Shown here one piece after another: positions 24,301 through 34,719 of a stretch of DNA of 64,000 bases (positions are counted from its first letter, which is position 1; the number at the start of each line of letters is the position of its first letter). The notes under the pieces were generated by a model. That model did not search any database. It had not been told where the DNA came from and worked only from the letters and a program-made list of their open reading frames with translations. A program made the position numbers and the translations under genes. Origin of the DNA: Dipylidium caninum (Eukaryota; Platyhelminthes; Cestoda; Cyclophyllidea; Dipylidiidae); assembly GCA_017562135.1 (NCBI GenBank), contig QEYB01000610.1:186001-250000 (forward strand). Direction: 5' to 3'.

Positions 24301-26997
24301 TCAAACACGAAAGAATACAAAACACAATAGAGCTACAACACTTAAATGCAAAATGAACATCTCTTCTTAAACTTCAATAGTGAAAATTGTGACAAATTTG
24401 TTGGAAATAAATGCAAGTGTTCGAATTGAATACCAGAAGACGCCATTGGAAACTAAAAGCGGTAAGGGGAGAAGTCCAACTCGAAAGATATATTTTTATG
24501 CACAATGGAATACTTCTGCATATGGAGTTGTTTCCCAATTGAATGTGAGAAAGTAAAATAGGTACTACCAATCCACTCAAGGTGATATACATACATTAAT
24601 TTTATCAAGGACAGATAGCATGATGACTGTGAGATAGATGAAAAAATGCTACTGGGAGCTAAAAGCATCGCATACACAGTAACAAAGAGTGGTTAACGAA
24701 ACACGACATCGTTTTTTATCAGAATACGCTGAAGAAATAGGCACCAGTTTATGAAATAACCAACAAGTGGCCGAAGACAAAGAAGTCAACGATGTGCAAT
24801 AACACTAATACACTGTAATTTCGTATAAAGTAGCATTAGACGGCAATCAAATTTGCAATACTGCCTTGCCCAGCCTGTCTCGGCGATCCAGTAAAGTTAA
24901 AACGTCTAATAAGTTAGCAGAGAGTGTTAGCCAATCAAGAAAGCAGCAATAAGTGCGTTAGAGGACAGGGAAAAGAGCTACCCATCAATTCTATAAGGCA
25001 GAGGTGCATGCGCCGCCTACGACAAGATCCCCTATACAGATTTCAAATATCCTATTGACTTGCGAGTAAAGAATAAAAACAAATTTCTCTGCCACGCAAT
25101 CTAGTACTTACAGACAGAAAAGTGTAACTAATCGCCATTTTAAAGACGTATGCTTTTTCAGCACTGAAATTTGATTTAGAAGTGGGACTAGTTTACATAA
25201 ATGCGTGGAAGGCTAAGACAGACAGTAGCTCGACCTTATGAAATTTCATACTAAATATCTGAATATTGTCATCGGCTGTCATATTATGAAGAGGGAAAAC
25301 CGAGGAAAAGTCGATTTTCAAGCACTGGTACTTATACAAACTAAGAATAATGGAGGACTTTAACAGCTTAAAGCATTTTGCAACTTGTGGCGAATTTGTG
25401 ACACTTTCCCTTGATTACTAAAATTTCCGTAACAAATCTTGGTTGAACTAAAGTCATTAAAGACTTGACAGAAGTGGGATAGTGATGCTTCAAAAATCGA
25501 GGGGATACATTTTAAGGAGACTCAATGGCATAAAAGTATGTCATCCAAAAATACACAGGAGTGAGGATGAATGGGTTTGCGATTAGAGAAATATATGAAG
25601 TAGATAATCGTGATCATTGATACGCGTTATTTTGCATAAAAATAGGGATTCAGAAAACAGAGGCTGGGGTCCACAATCCTTCATTGTTTGGCTTCGTAAA
25701 GATGTGCGCACAAAATCTTCACCTCTCATACCCCATCTTGGCTCTTCGCGTCCGATTTGGCGTAAACAATTACGGAGACCGGAGGAAGGGCCAGCTGCTG
25801 GCAGGTGCCAGATGACAGACGAGCGCACATATACAACACGGTTTAACCAGTAAGAATAGTGTAGGGTGACCTCTGACAAAGAAAATGTTTATTGAGGTGC
25901 AGAATGGCGGGCCGCATTTATGAGAGAAGACCTGGTATTTTAAGTAAATTCGACTACATAACAAGGGCATTAACAGCAGCAGGCGTGCATTTGTTAGATG
26001 AGGGTAAATACATAGATAGTTGTAAATTACTAAAAATGCAAAGAAAAATGAAAAAAGGACGAACTGTTCAATGGAAAGGGATATGAAAACCCCTGCTTAA
26101 AATGAAGTAAGAAGCGAAAAAGGAAAGTGCGAAAAAAGATTAACTGTTAAAGTACCAAGCAATTATGTTAATTGTTTCGTCTGTTAGCAAGTAGTATACA
26201 AAGTACCATAACCATATATTTAACGATAATGCTTTCAAAAGACATAAGTGCAAAGGAATATCGAAAGAGCAGATGCACACAAGAACTGTCAAATATGCAG
26301 TAAATTTTGGGCAATAGCGGTGTAGTTTTGAGTACAAATTAAGTGTAACCGAATTAAATTCAAGGAAGGATGCGTAAAAAATACATCGAACGAACGGTTA
26401 CACGGATTTGACGAATGATTTTTATAGAAAATCCATATAGCTAGGCGGTCAACGCAATAGCGACAAGATAAACAACAATCAACAGGAAGTATGACTGCAA
26501 ACTAACTATAAGTAAATTGAAATGCGAACCATTAGCAGTAAAGTAAATATTGCTGTTGAAGAGATAGATATTTGGGTGAGGCAAGACATACCGAGATCAA
26601 TTGTTAATATCACCGGTTCTTTAAAGTGAAGGGAAGGATTTTCGTCCATTGTTTCAGATTGCCACCAGTTGTTCTGATTCCGATCTGTCATAAAGCTGGC
26701 GTCGTGGCTTTCACTTGGACTTCTTGCGTCACAATATTGGCAGCGGCTAGACATAGCTGCATTTGACATGTGGATGCAGAACTTTTGCCTCCTAGTGACG
26801 CCGCAGGTGTTTGATGCATTAATTAAGCGCCCAGCTGCAGCGCTAATGAACGGTGGATAACAAAACACGGGATCTCCAGAGCTATCAACGCAGGAACCCG
26901 CATAACTTTCCGAAACCACAGGCTCCCGTTGAAAAGAAATCTCTAACTTGCTAGATAGTATCAAAACCAAGATATAAAGATCAAAACAAGTCGGCAT
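6163..26997 (-). CDS. LAMC: Laminin subunit gamma (23 exons, about 1584 aa)
   Basis: Secreted basement-membrane subunit that joins alpha and beta chains through a C-terminal coiled coil. Exons (high to low): 26997-26592, 23940-23639, 23367-23237, 22951-22767, 22342-22024, 21954-21847, 21776-21655, 21560-21465, 21347-21246, 21159-20977, 20848-20645, 18761-18644, 18299-17980, 16308-16048, 15352-15127, 15041-14935, 12819-12629, 12274-12137, 11958-11769, 9868-9631, 8787-8585, 7498-7265, 6533-6163. Splice phases agree at nearly all junctions. A signal peptide ([16 protein letters not shown]) precedes an LN domain with [14 protein letters not shown] and [10 protein letters not shown]. Four LEa and seven LEb repeats match gamma1 spacing. 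The gamma identity rests on the WWQS motif, the repeat layout and the LP...CF C-terminus. Odd points: no recognisable L4 domain, a C-terminal extension, and single-base frame breaks in exons 13 and 22. Start at 26997 preferred; an upstream in-frame ATG is at 27015. Confidence 0.93.
15127..21159 (-). other. Laminin gamma LEb repeats 1-7 (domain III)
   Basis: Exons 10-15 encode a half repeat after the L4 position and then LE repeats matching gamma1 one for one, ending at [13 protein letters not shown]. The fourth unit, homologous to the nidogen-binding repeat of gamma1, has NTDLRAT where vertebrates have NIDPNAV. Exon 13 changes frame within its GC-rich middle (about 18185-18230). Confidence 0.85.
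21246..21655 (-). other. Cysteine-rich segment in place of the laminin L4/IV domain
   Basis: Between GHSSEC (exon 7) and [12 protein letters not shown] (exon 10) the frame passes through two small exons (21560-21465 and 21347-21246). Introns are of good consensus and phases match throughout. The roughly 95 residues here carry eight cysteines, including [15 protein letters not shown] and [18 protein letters not shown] gamma L4 domain is about 190 residues, mostly beta sandwich with few cysteines. I see no L4 resemblance and do not recognise the module. Confidence 0.7.
21655..22951 (-). other. Laminin gamma LEa repeats 1-4 (domain V)
   Basis: Exons 4-7 encode four laminin-type EGF repeats with eight-cysteine spacing. 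Landmarks are [41 protein letters not shown] and [18 protein letters not shown], ending at [14 protein letters not shown]. In gamma1 the L4 domain starts right after that last motif. Confidence 0.88.
23237..26997 (-). other. Laminin gamma signal peptide and LN (domain VI), exons 1-3
   Basis: Exons 1-3 encode residues 1 to about 280. After a hydrophobic leader come the LN-specific cysteines, [18 protein letters not shown], then NNWWQSETM. Exon 2 gives [20 protein letters not shown] and [15 protein letters not shown]. Exon 3 ends in [14 protein letters not shown], the usual exit into the first LE repeat. The LN domain mediates network polymerisation in known laminins. Intron 1 (about 2.65 kb) is the longest in the gene and shows nothing recognisable. 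Confidence 0.88.
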
Positions 26998-28556
26998 CTC
27001 TGACGCAAAACGCAAAACGAAAAGCGAAGATCGTTAAGATCGGCAAATTTTGAAAAGCGTCAAACAATATCAAGGTCAAATGATATTATGGGACACCAGT
27101 TTAGTCATACAATACCATTCTACGCGGAGAGTCTGAAAATAATTAACGCTAATTTTTTAGGTGCTATGAATTGCTGAAATATATTTGTCTTTGGCCTTAC
27201 GTATTTTTATAAACGCAAAACTGTCAACGCGGGACAGAAGGAGCGCACCCAGTGGCACTCAAAAGCCTAAGCAACGAAGGTATGTATTACTTAAACTTTA
27301 CAAGTTTTGATTAGCGGCGATACATTACGCTGATCTCCGCTTTGTCCCTAAGGCTTCCACGCAATCTATTGATAAGGTTAATCTAACACAACCAGAAGAT
27401 TGTGTAAAACTACTCTCAAATATGTTTTCTTACCACATAAATATCAAGCCAATTTGACGGATGGAGGACTAAATATGGCATCTACGGTTGAATTATCGTA
27501 CATAAATAGACAATTCAATTCGCCAATTATCCATTCCATCAGTAATGACTTACTCGACCGAGTAGTCTTTTTTTATTGACGAAAATGACATATCAAAAGG
27601 TACTAAGTGGGAGTTAAGTAATATATCGCTTTTATCCGCAAAAATGTAAAATATCTGTAAATGAAGTTAAAGAAAGTCGGTCGATCATTATTTAGAAGAC
27701 TGCTTACGCTGCGCAATAGTCAGGAAAAGGCCACTAAATGATTTCATATGTCATCGTGGGAAAAGCTGTGTTACAGAAAATAGCATGCACTCATTAATTA
27801 GCCTATGACATACCTAGATGTTATCCCCGTAAAGCGATGAGACAGAAGATCATATGCCCAAATTCTACTGGCTTTTAAAGATACAAGAATTATTTAAAAA
27901 AGTGTGAATCAATTAGTAAGAGAATGGCAATTTGTATGGTCACAATAGCTCGGGAGTAAACGAAAATTTATGCGGGAATAACCTTGTTTAATTTTTCCAT
28001 TTCTAAACTTGGTTCACAAACAAAAATATGGCAAACTTATGAAAATAATCAGATATTTGGCTGAACGTATGCTGTAACGTATTTCTCAAAATTAACTTGC
28101 TCACACGATAAATATGACACATTGCTTGATCACATACAGGCCAATTGTTTCAATAATGACGCCTTACTGGGCGTTCAGCGGACTTCAAGAAAGGAAAATT
28201 TCGGCTGTGAACAGAGGGTTCTCTATGAATTAAAAATGAGTCGGCGGAGTCGATTCATCGCAACGCAACTAAACAAAGAGGTTTATCTTAAGCATCCACG
28301 TTTTATTTATGTGTATAAATGGAGTTATGTAAGCATGATTCCTTTCACAAAGAAAACTTTTGAATACATGCATTGAAATATTGTTCGCCTAATGTTTTTA
28401 AAAACCAAAGTTTTTTTAGCAATATAAATCCGTTAAAAAAGCAAGCATGATCTCAGTGGTGGATTTCTAATGTTTTGATAAACAACGCAAATATGATTTT
28501 TTGTTTAAAAAATTGTCGGCGGGTGCTCTGACTCTCTTTAGGACGTGCTCCTTGGG
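26998..28556. other. Divergent intergenic region between laminin gamma and RPL35A
   Basis: AT-rich sequence without a supportable gene. It lies between two head-to-head genes, so both core promoters are probably here. A pyrimidine tract and AG, CTCTCTTTAG, ends 16 bases before the RPL35A start codon and may be a 5' UTR intron or spliced-leader acceptor. Confidence 0.4.
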
Positions 28557-28978
28557 ATGACTGATGAGAAGGTCGCGACGTCGGTTCCGAGGCGAGTAAG
28601 GCATAAGCAGCCTGGTAGGTTGTATGTCAAGGCTGTTTTCACCGGATATCGTCGTGGGCTAAGAAATCAACACGAGAAAACAGCTCTTCTCAAAATTGAC
28701 GGCGTTAACACAGCTGATGAAACGGAATTTTATTTGGGGAAAGCGTTGTGCTTACATATACCGTGCCGAAAAGTATGCTCCTAATCGAACACTTACCGTT
28801 CTTTAGGAAAAAGCGATTGCCAAGACGTCACAATCCCACCAGAATACGCGTTATTTGGGGCAAAGTTACCAAACCACATGGACGCAGTGGGGCTGTTAGA
28901 GCTCACTTCAAACGTAATCTGCCAGCCAAGGCCATGGGCAAGCGGATTCGCGTTATGCTGTATCCGTCCCGCGTGTAG
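28557..28978 (+). CDS. RPL35A: 60S ribosomal protein eL33 (L35a)
   Basis: Large-subunit ribosomal protein that binds rRNA in the cytosolic 60S particle. Exon 1 (28557-28772) contains [20 protein letters not shown] and DETEFYLGK. Exon 2 (28807-28978) contains [18 protein letters not shown] and [18 protein letters not shown], the eL33 signatures. The 34-nt intron (28773-28806) starts GTATGC, holds a CTAAT branch-like site and ends TTCTTTAG. Removing it joins AEK to KKRLPRR in the family frame. The predicted length of about 128 aa exceeds the vertebrate 110 because of a short N-terminal extension, as in some invertebrates. One surplus base in TTGGGGAAAGCG (28736-28743) breaks the frame between YLGK and [11 protein letters not shown] spliced, fully conserved ribosomal gene with one homopolymer break is more likely a sequence error than a pseudogene. 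Confidence 0.93.
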
Positions 28979-28983
28979 CGTTC

Positions 28984-28989
28984 AATAAA
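28984..28989 (+). terminator. RPL35A polyadenylation signal
   Basis: AATAAA six bases after the TAG stop codon, in TTCAATAAAGTGC. It implies a very short 3' UTR ending before or at the 3' end of the converging F-box gene. Confidence 0.65.
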
Positions 28990-29071
28990 GTGCTTTGTCC
29001 TCGCCCCCCTCCAAAGTTCCAAACCCGGGTCGCCATCCCTGAAGCTTGCTTCTCTTACGCACTTATCATTC

Positions 29072-32000
29072 TCAGATCGCACATGGGGACAAACCAGTCT
29101 CTTCATTTCTGGAACAACTTGCGATGTGCAGCGATCCCTCGGGTGCCTTACGGGCGACCGTAGTTAGGTTGACGCCGCTAAACTTGCCTCGTGGAGCGTA
29201 CGCTTGTCCTCCTTTTAAATTCGGTTTTCTAGCATCGTTGCCAGACACATCATAGTTCAACTCTTTTTGATTGCGTGAACCCCTTAGGTCAGAAAAATAG
29301 CTAGTTTTGATGCAAAATCCGCCTGTCGCGGTCGACGGTGAATTTGGTATCTCAAGACCGCCCGTTCTCGTTTTCCCACTCATCAGACATTGCTAGAACG
29401 TCGTCGAGGTTCCACACATGAGACTGGAGGGATACATTAACGCGGGGTCCATGGTTGTATTAGAAGTAATATGAATGAAAGACCAACGAAGAATGGGACT
29501 TGGAAAAAATTGGAGAAAACACGGTAAAACAGCAAAGTGGCAACTCGGGAGTAGAAGTAGGCTGTGTGCAGTAACGTTTTGACCAAGCTTGGAGTTCCTA
29601 AGTCGGCGATGAGGTCAGGAAGCTTCTCGGTTCTTTCATTCCTCATAGACTCGGGCGAGTAGGGCTCGGAAGAAGTACGATTGGGCCTTGAGGATGATAG
29701 AAAAGTCTTCCAACCTCTCATCTACAACGGAAGAAAAGTATTCTAAGATGGGAAGGGTTTTGAGGGTTCTCGGATTTATTAGAATTTTATGGTTGAGTAC
29801 CTTGCACTGGCAAACACCAGGGACCTCAAAGTTTTTAAAGAGCCAAAAAGTAAAGTGGGCACGTACCTAGCTCGTCCGTCTCATAGAGGTCAACGATAAC
29901 GCCCCGAAATGCGTTTGAGAGTGAGTCTAGGAATTCCTGTCTGTAAGCGTTCCCCGTTGCTTGAACCGCGTCACCAACTAGGCTAAGTAGTCCTGACAGA
30001 TCTTCTTTAATTTTCACCTTGAAGAAGGAAGCCCAGAGCAGTGAATAGACTCAGCAAGGGTTAGCAAGACAGATGCGGCAAAAAGTGCCCTAAATCCGTA
30101 TTATATATAACGGTGAAGTAAAGAGAAGTGAAGCTTGAGTCGATCGCAAGAAGAAGCGCCTTAGACAACGAATTTTAAAACAAGCAAGGCAGTAACGAAC
30201 TGCACAATTTGTACGACCTCTCAGGAGGATTAGTAAATCCAAACACTAGTTTGCCCAGAGACCACCTGAGTCGCTAAAATTAGTGGTCTTTGACAGAAAT
30301 AAGACAGTTTTCCCTCACAAGATATTAAATTTTTGAATTCTATAAAAAGCATGAAATACCTGGACGAGGCATAAGGATGTGAGGATCACGGCCAATTCAG
30401 TTACATATCCCTTGCTGGCCTTTTGCTGCACCGCTAATGAAGCCAACCGAGGACCTTAAAAAATAAAAAAGATAAATACAATCGTAAATCTTTAGCCTAG
30501 ACAATTGACAGGACAAAGTAAAGCTATAATTAACAGATCCCACTAAAAAAGACATCGACAAAAAGGACAAAAAAGAAAATCACCAGCGGAATGTAGGAGG
30601 CAAGCGAAATTTTCAGCCAACCAGCCGTCAGGCGTGTTTGTGATCTCGTGCAAGACAGCAAGTGTGTCGCTTGCAGACCAATGCCCAGAAAACCACAGAC
30701 TATTGAGAACGCGTCCTAATTCACCAAAACAGGCGGACAACTGTTTTAAATCAGCAGCTGTGTTCTCGCACATTATGTTCCACATAAGGCGTCCTAAGAC
30801 GTGAGGAATAAGAAAAGGATTTCATGAAACCAAGAGCGACTGATTCACCATAAGCAAACGCATAAAAGAATTTAAGCCAACATCCAAGTCGGATGAATTT
30901 GCCTTTATGAACAGGCCCGTAGAGAATAAAGAGTACTCGAGCTTGATGAACAAATGGATAAGAGTGAAGAATAGTGGCAAGAATGTTTGCAGTTGGCCAA
31001 ATCCGTGAGAGAGAGGCTGTCGAGTTGTTGTTTCTGGCATCGTAAGCACCCACATTTTTAGGTGGAGCTGTCGAGACGATCAAGTGCCTCGCCGGGCAAG
31101 CCTTCTGAAGGGTCGTATCAACTCTGCTACTAAAATAACATTAGGAAATAGTTCGCGATGCCGGAATGTACTACATCATTATAAGCAAACCTAGATCACA
31201 ACAGTAAACAATTTTGCAAAATAACAAGACTCAATAATAAGGCAACCTCGAAAAATATTTTATTTGTCTTTAAACCAGTGAAACTTTTTATTTAAGGCAA
31301 AATTACTATGAGGTAAGACGCCATGCCTTAAGTGTGTAAGACTAAATTACCAATGTAAATCATGTAATATCGTGGTACAGCCTGGGTGACTTTGTCTATC
31401 GATTCCATTACAAATTCCATCTGACAGAATTCGCGATAGGCTAGTGAAAGTTGGTTAGAATTCGTGATTGCTCAAAGTGACACAACTATGGACGGAACAA
31501 TGAAAAAATGTCCTATTCACACAAATAAGAAGTTGGGAAAGGCAAACAAAACATTGAGTGATAAACAGGCCACACAATCTGTCTTTCTGGACACCTTAGT
31601 TATTTGGTAAATTTATCTAAATGACTAGTTAGCTGATAAGCTGTTGACACAACTACGAGTAATTAGCCACTTCGTTCATACAACACATTAACAGCTGTAT
31701 AACGAATATTCTCAGGCACACCACGATTAAGTGATCGTAATAGCAAAATGACTACAACGGTGATCAACGTCACCTGCCGTCGGGGAACGGAATATTGACG
31801 GGTGACAAGTAGTTGTAAGTAAGCAAATCGTCCGTGATTGAAGAAGTAGAACCGCGTCGAGAACTGGATGCGGTAAGGCCCGTGCTACCGAGATCTGCCC
31901 ACCCCGGTCCCATGGAAAGTGGAAGACCGTGAGGATCGAGGAAGACTCGACGAAGAAAAAGTCGAACAGCCAACTCCTCTTCGGGAAATTCGTCTATAAT

Positions 32001-33064
32001 AGCAGAAGATATGCCCACTATGCATTCGAATACATACTACCAGCAAAGATATGAAACGCCCCCATACGTGCAAAAAAATCAATAGCGAGTAATGATAAAG
32101 ATCACTACAATAGACTGGAGGAAAATTATATAAAATCTAGCTATTGCGTGCAAGTAGTTTCCAATACAAGTTAAATCAGACGAACCCGGCTTTTTGCAAA
32201 GCAAATTAGTCAGTTTTAACCAAAAATTCTGCCCAAAACATGAATGAACGAGGGAATGAAAGACACGTTGGTATTCGATTGATGAAGTGCCTGTGAGGAA
32301 AGCCCGGAGAAAATGGCCAAAATAAAAGGTGGATGGACAGCGCAAACGCCCCAAAATGCAGGAGCCTTTTATAAGAAGTTCTCTCCTGCAACCTATTCGA
32401 GACGAGTCCTTTGCCCGGTTGTGGCAAACAATTTTAGGTTCATATCCATTGTGACAGAGATACTAGAAACGTGAAAAATAATAACTTTGAAACAGTATTA
32501 AGCTCATATTTGGGTAATTAGCAAAGAGAATGAATGAAGGCATAATAAGAAAAACATCCTTAAACGGTAAGGATTATTTTACTAACCGCTCGAAGAACGC
32601 TATCCAACAGCTGAACACGGAGTGGGAGGGACAGAAAGCAGAAAACCCTGCGAAACAAGTTTCCTACAGAATAAGTTAGTCAAGAGAAACCGTACCAACA
32701 CGGGAGAAATAGTGCAATTGAGTTTTAACGTCTTCCGAATTGTCAGGCACATTCGGCAAATGCGGATTGCGGAATTTACGAAGCTGCACGCAAATAGAAC
32801 TTGAGATATAGCCCTCTACACACATTCGACCAGCACGGCTAACAAAGGCAATATTTGATAAGTCTGAAACTACAAAACTCAATTTTATTACAAGCGCAAA
32901 CCTTCGAGGAAAGTAAAAATACGAAAAACAAGTTCGGTCGGAAACAAACTGAACAATGTACTGCTCTCTTGGCGTAATGATGCGTCAGTGTACGGGCGTT
33001 TAACAAAGTTGAAGTGGGTTTGTGAAAGGGCGTTTTCGTTGTCCGAAACTATAGCCCGTTTCAT
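29072..33064 (-). CDS. FBXO47: FBXO47-like F-box protein
   Basis: Probable substrate adaptor of an SCF ubiquitin ligase; mammalian FBXO47 acts in meiosis. Exons (high to low): 33064-32902, 32863-32696, 32663-32587, about 32420-32186, 31993-31774, about 31110-30849, 30793-30584, 30454-30360, 30017-29867, about 29710-29595 and about 29370-29072. The F-box is FPTELVFRIFTFLEG plus LSNIAFVSRAG. Family matches outside it are more specific: FLRAFLTGTSSIEYQRVFHS, PFVHQARVLFILYGPV, SGHWSASDTLAVLHEI, ATGNAYRQEFLDSLSNAF. Introns 1 and 2 are only 38 and 32 nt. The borders of exons 4 and 6 are approximate, since no phase-perfect splice was found. The last two exons follow on phase but lie beyond the human C-terminus and are the least certain part. 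The stop lies 93 nt from that of RPL35A, facing it. Confidence 0.8.
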
Positions 33065-33589
33065 ATCGGCGAAACATGCAGCACAACACGAAAAAAAGCG
33101 AATATAACAGAGGTTCAAAGGCTATTCTGTAAGTAGAGAAGGAGGTAAGTTGTAGAACGGAAGAGGAGCACGCCGATTAACAAAAGCACCAACACAGCGA
33201 AAACAGCGAAGCAGTTGAAAGATCACACGAGCGTTAAAAACTCAAACGAAGAAATAAAAATGCAAAACATATTCCTGATTCGAAAAGAAGGTTGTTGCTT
33301 TTAGTTAGTAATGTGTTTGGTGTTCCGAAAATTTTTTAAGAGGCCTCCTTGAGAGCTACGATAACCCGATCCGGACTGAAGGGAAAAAATGCGGTATTTC
33401 CATTATGCACTTTTGGCGGAAATGACATTTTGCTCAGGGGGCTATTTGTATTGGTAAGTTCTGCAGAAAGGTGTAAAAAAGTTAATAACAGTAACGAACC
33501 TCGTCACGGCCTACGTAGAGATGGCTGAATAGAATAGCGCATGAAAATATTCGGATTGAAACTCAACCACCAACCTCACCTGTTCTTCC
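33065..33589. other. Upstream region of the FBXO47-like gene
   Basis: Short AT-rich spacer between the first F-box exon and repeat block R1. No gene or clear promoter motif is visible. Confidence 0.3.
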
Positions 33590-34690
33590 GAGTTCCGTGG
33601 GTGCTGGGCAATGGCAGCTTGAAAACTCAGAACGTAACATTGCGGTCCGAGTAAATTGGGGACGACAATTCAATACATTGTCTGCGAAGAAGTGTTGAGA
33701 GGGGATGCTTGAAAGAAGAATATAAAGGGACGGTATTTCACTTTGATCTCCCAGGTGTCTTGGGCAAATTACCACGAGATCCACATGATAGTTCGGCATA
33801 GCCTGTGTATTCACGACGACTGAGTTGTCGGTGGACGTGCATTGCCTCAGCCCATGTTGAACAACTGACATGGGACAAGTGGGTGAGCTTGATGGAGGCA
33901 TGGCGGGTGGTGAGCGGAGGAATCTTGGTAACTCAACTTGGCGAGGAATGCCACGGAGGAGAGAAGCAAAATCAACCCCTTCTAATAGGCGGAAACGAGC
34001 CAAGTGGGCGAAAGAAACGGTGTACCTCTTTGCTCGCCTGTCTCAGTAGCAGGAGGACCTCGATTCGTCTACAAGTCTGTCAAGACTGGGGCCGTGGTGA
34101 GACCGGAAGCACCCGTTTGACGATAAGCAAAAGCCACATATACTTCGACACCCGTCCCGTCGAAAAGCAAGCTGAATACTTCCTTTTCAGTACAAGCTGG
34201 CGGATGTTCATCTGACATCACTCCCACGCCGCGAAGGAAGAAGATGGCCGTTAAGAAGGTGAAGAGGCGTGGAAACTTACAAATTAACAAACTGGCATCA
34301 AGCGCTCCACCAACATTAGTATGAATGCAGCCCATCTGGACGATGTGGCACATGCTGATGTGAGGTATTCTGCGCGACAACCTATGTTGAATACGTCATG
34401 GGCGGCGTTATAAGAAAGAGAATTCTGCTTCGTCCCTAACCCCATTCACCAACAGAGTATATGTGTAATTGTGCCTTACCGTCGAGATTCGTGCACAAAT
34501 GGCAGGAGCGCCAGTCGCATGGTCTAATGAGTTTTCCAAAGAAAACGTTGCAAGTGAATGCATCTCTTGCTTCCATCCCCTACTTTCTTTCAGAGGGCTT
34601 CCTTGTCTGGCTGAAGAATGGGCAAATTAATGCTCTCAGTGTTATTTCATTTCCATCGCCTTAACCGTTGGAGACACTCAGCAGGGAGAG
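33590..34690 (+). repeat. Dispersed repeat R1, copy 1 (direct orientation)
   Basis: About 1.1 kb that matches 48640-49760 in inverted orientation. Long near-identical runs include the block around GGACGTGCATTGCCTCAGCC (33833 on) and the stretch coding CRWTCIASA..VEQLTWD. Identity looks near 85-90% in the core and lower at the ends. An open frame of 136 codons (33805-34215) crosses it, but the second copy is interrupted, so coding capacity is doubtful. No transposase, reverse transcriptase or terminal repeat was seen. Confidence 0.7.
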
Positions 34691-34719
34691 TTCATCCGCT
34701 ACCAGTGAAAGAATGACAT

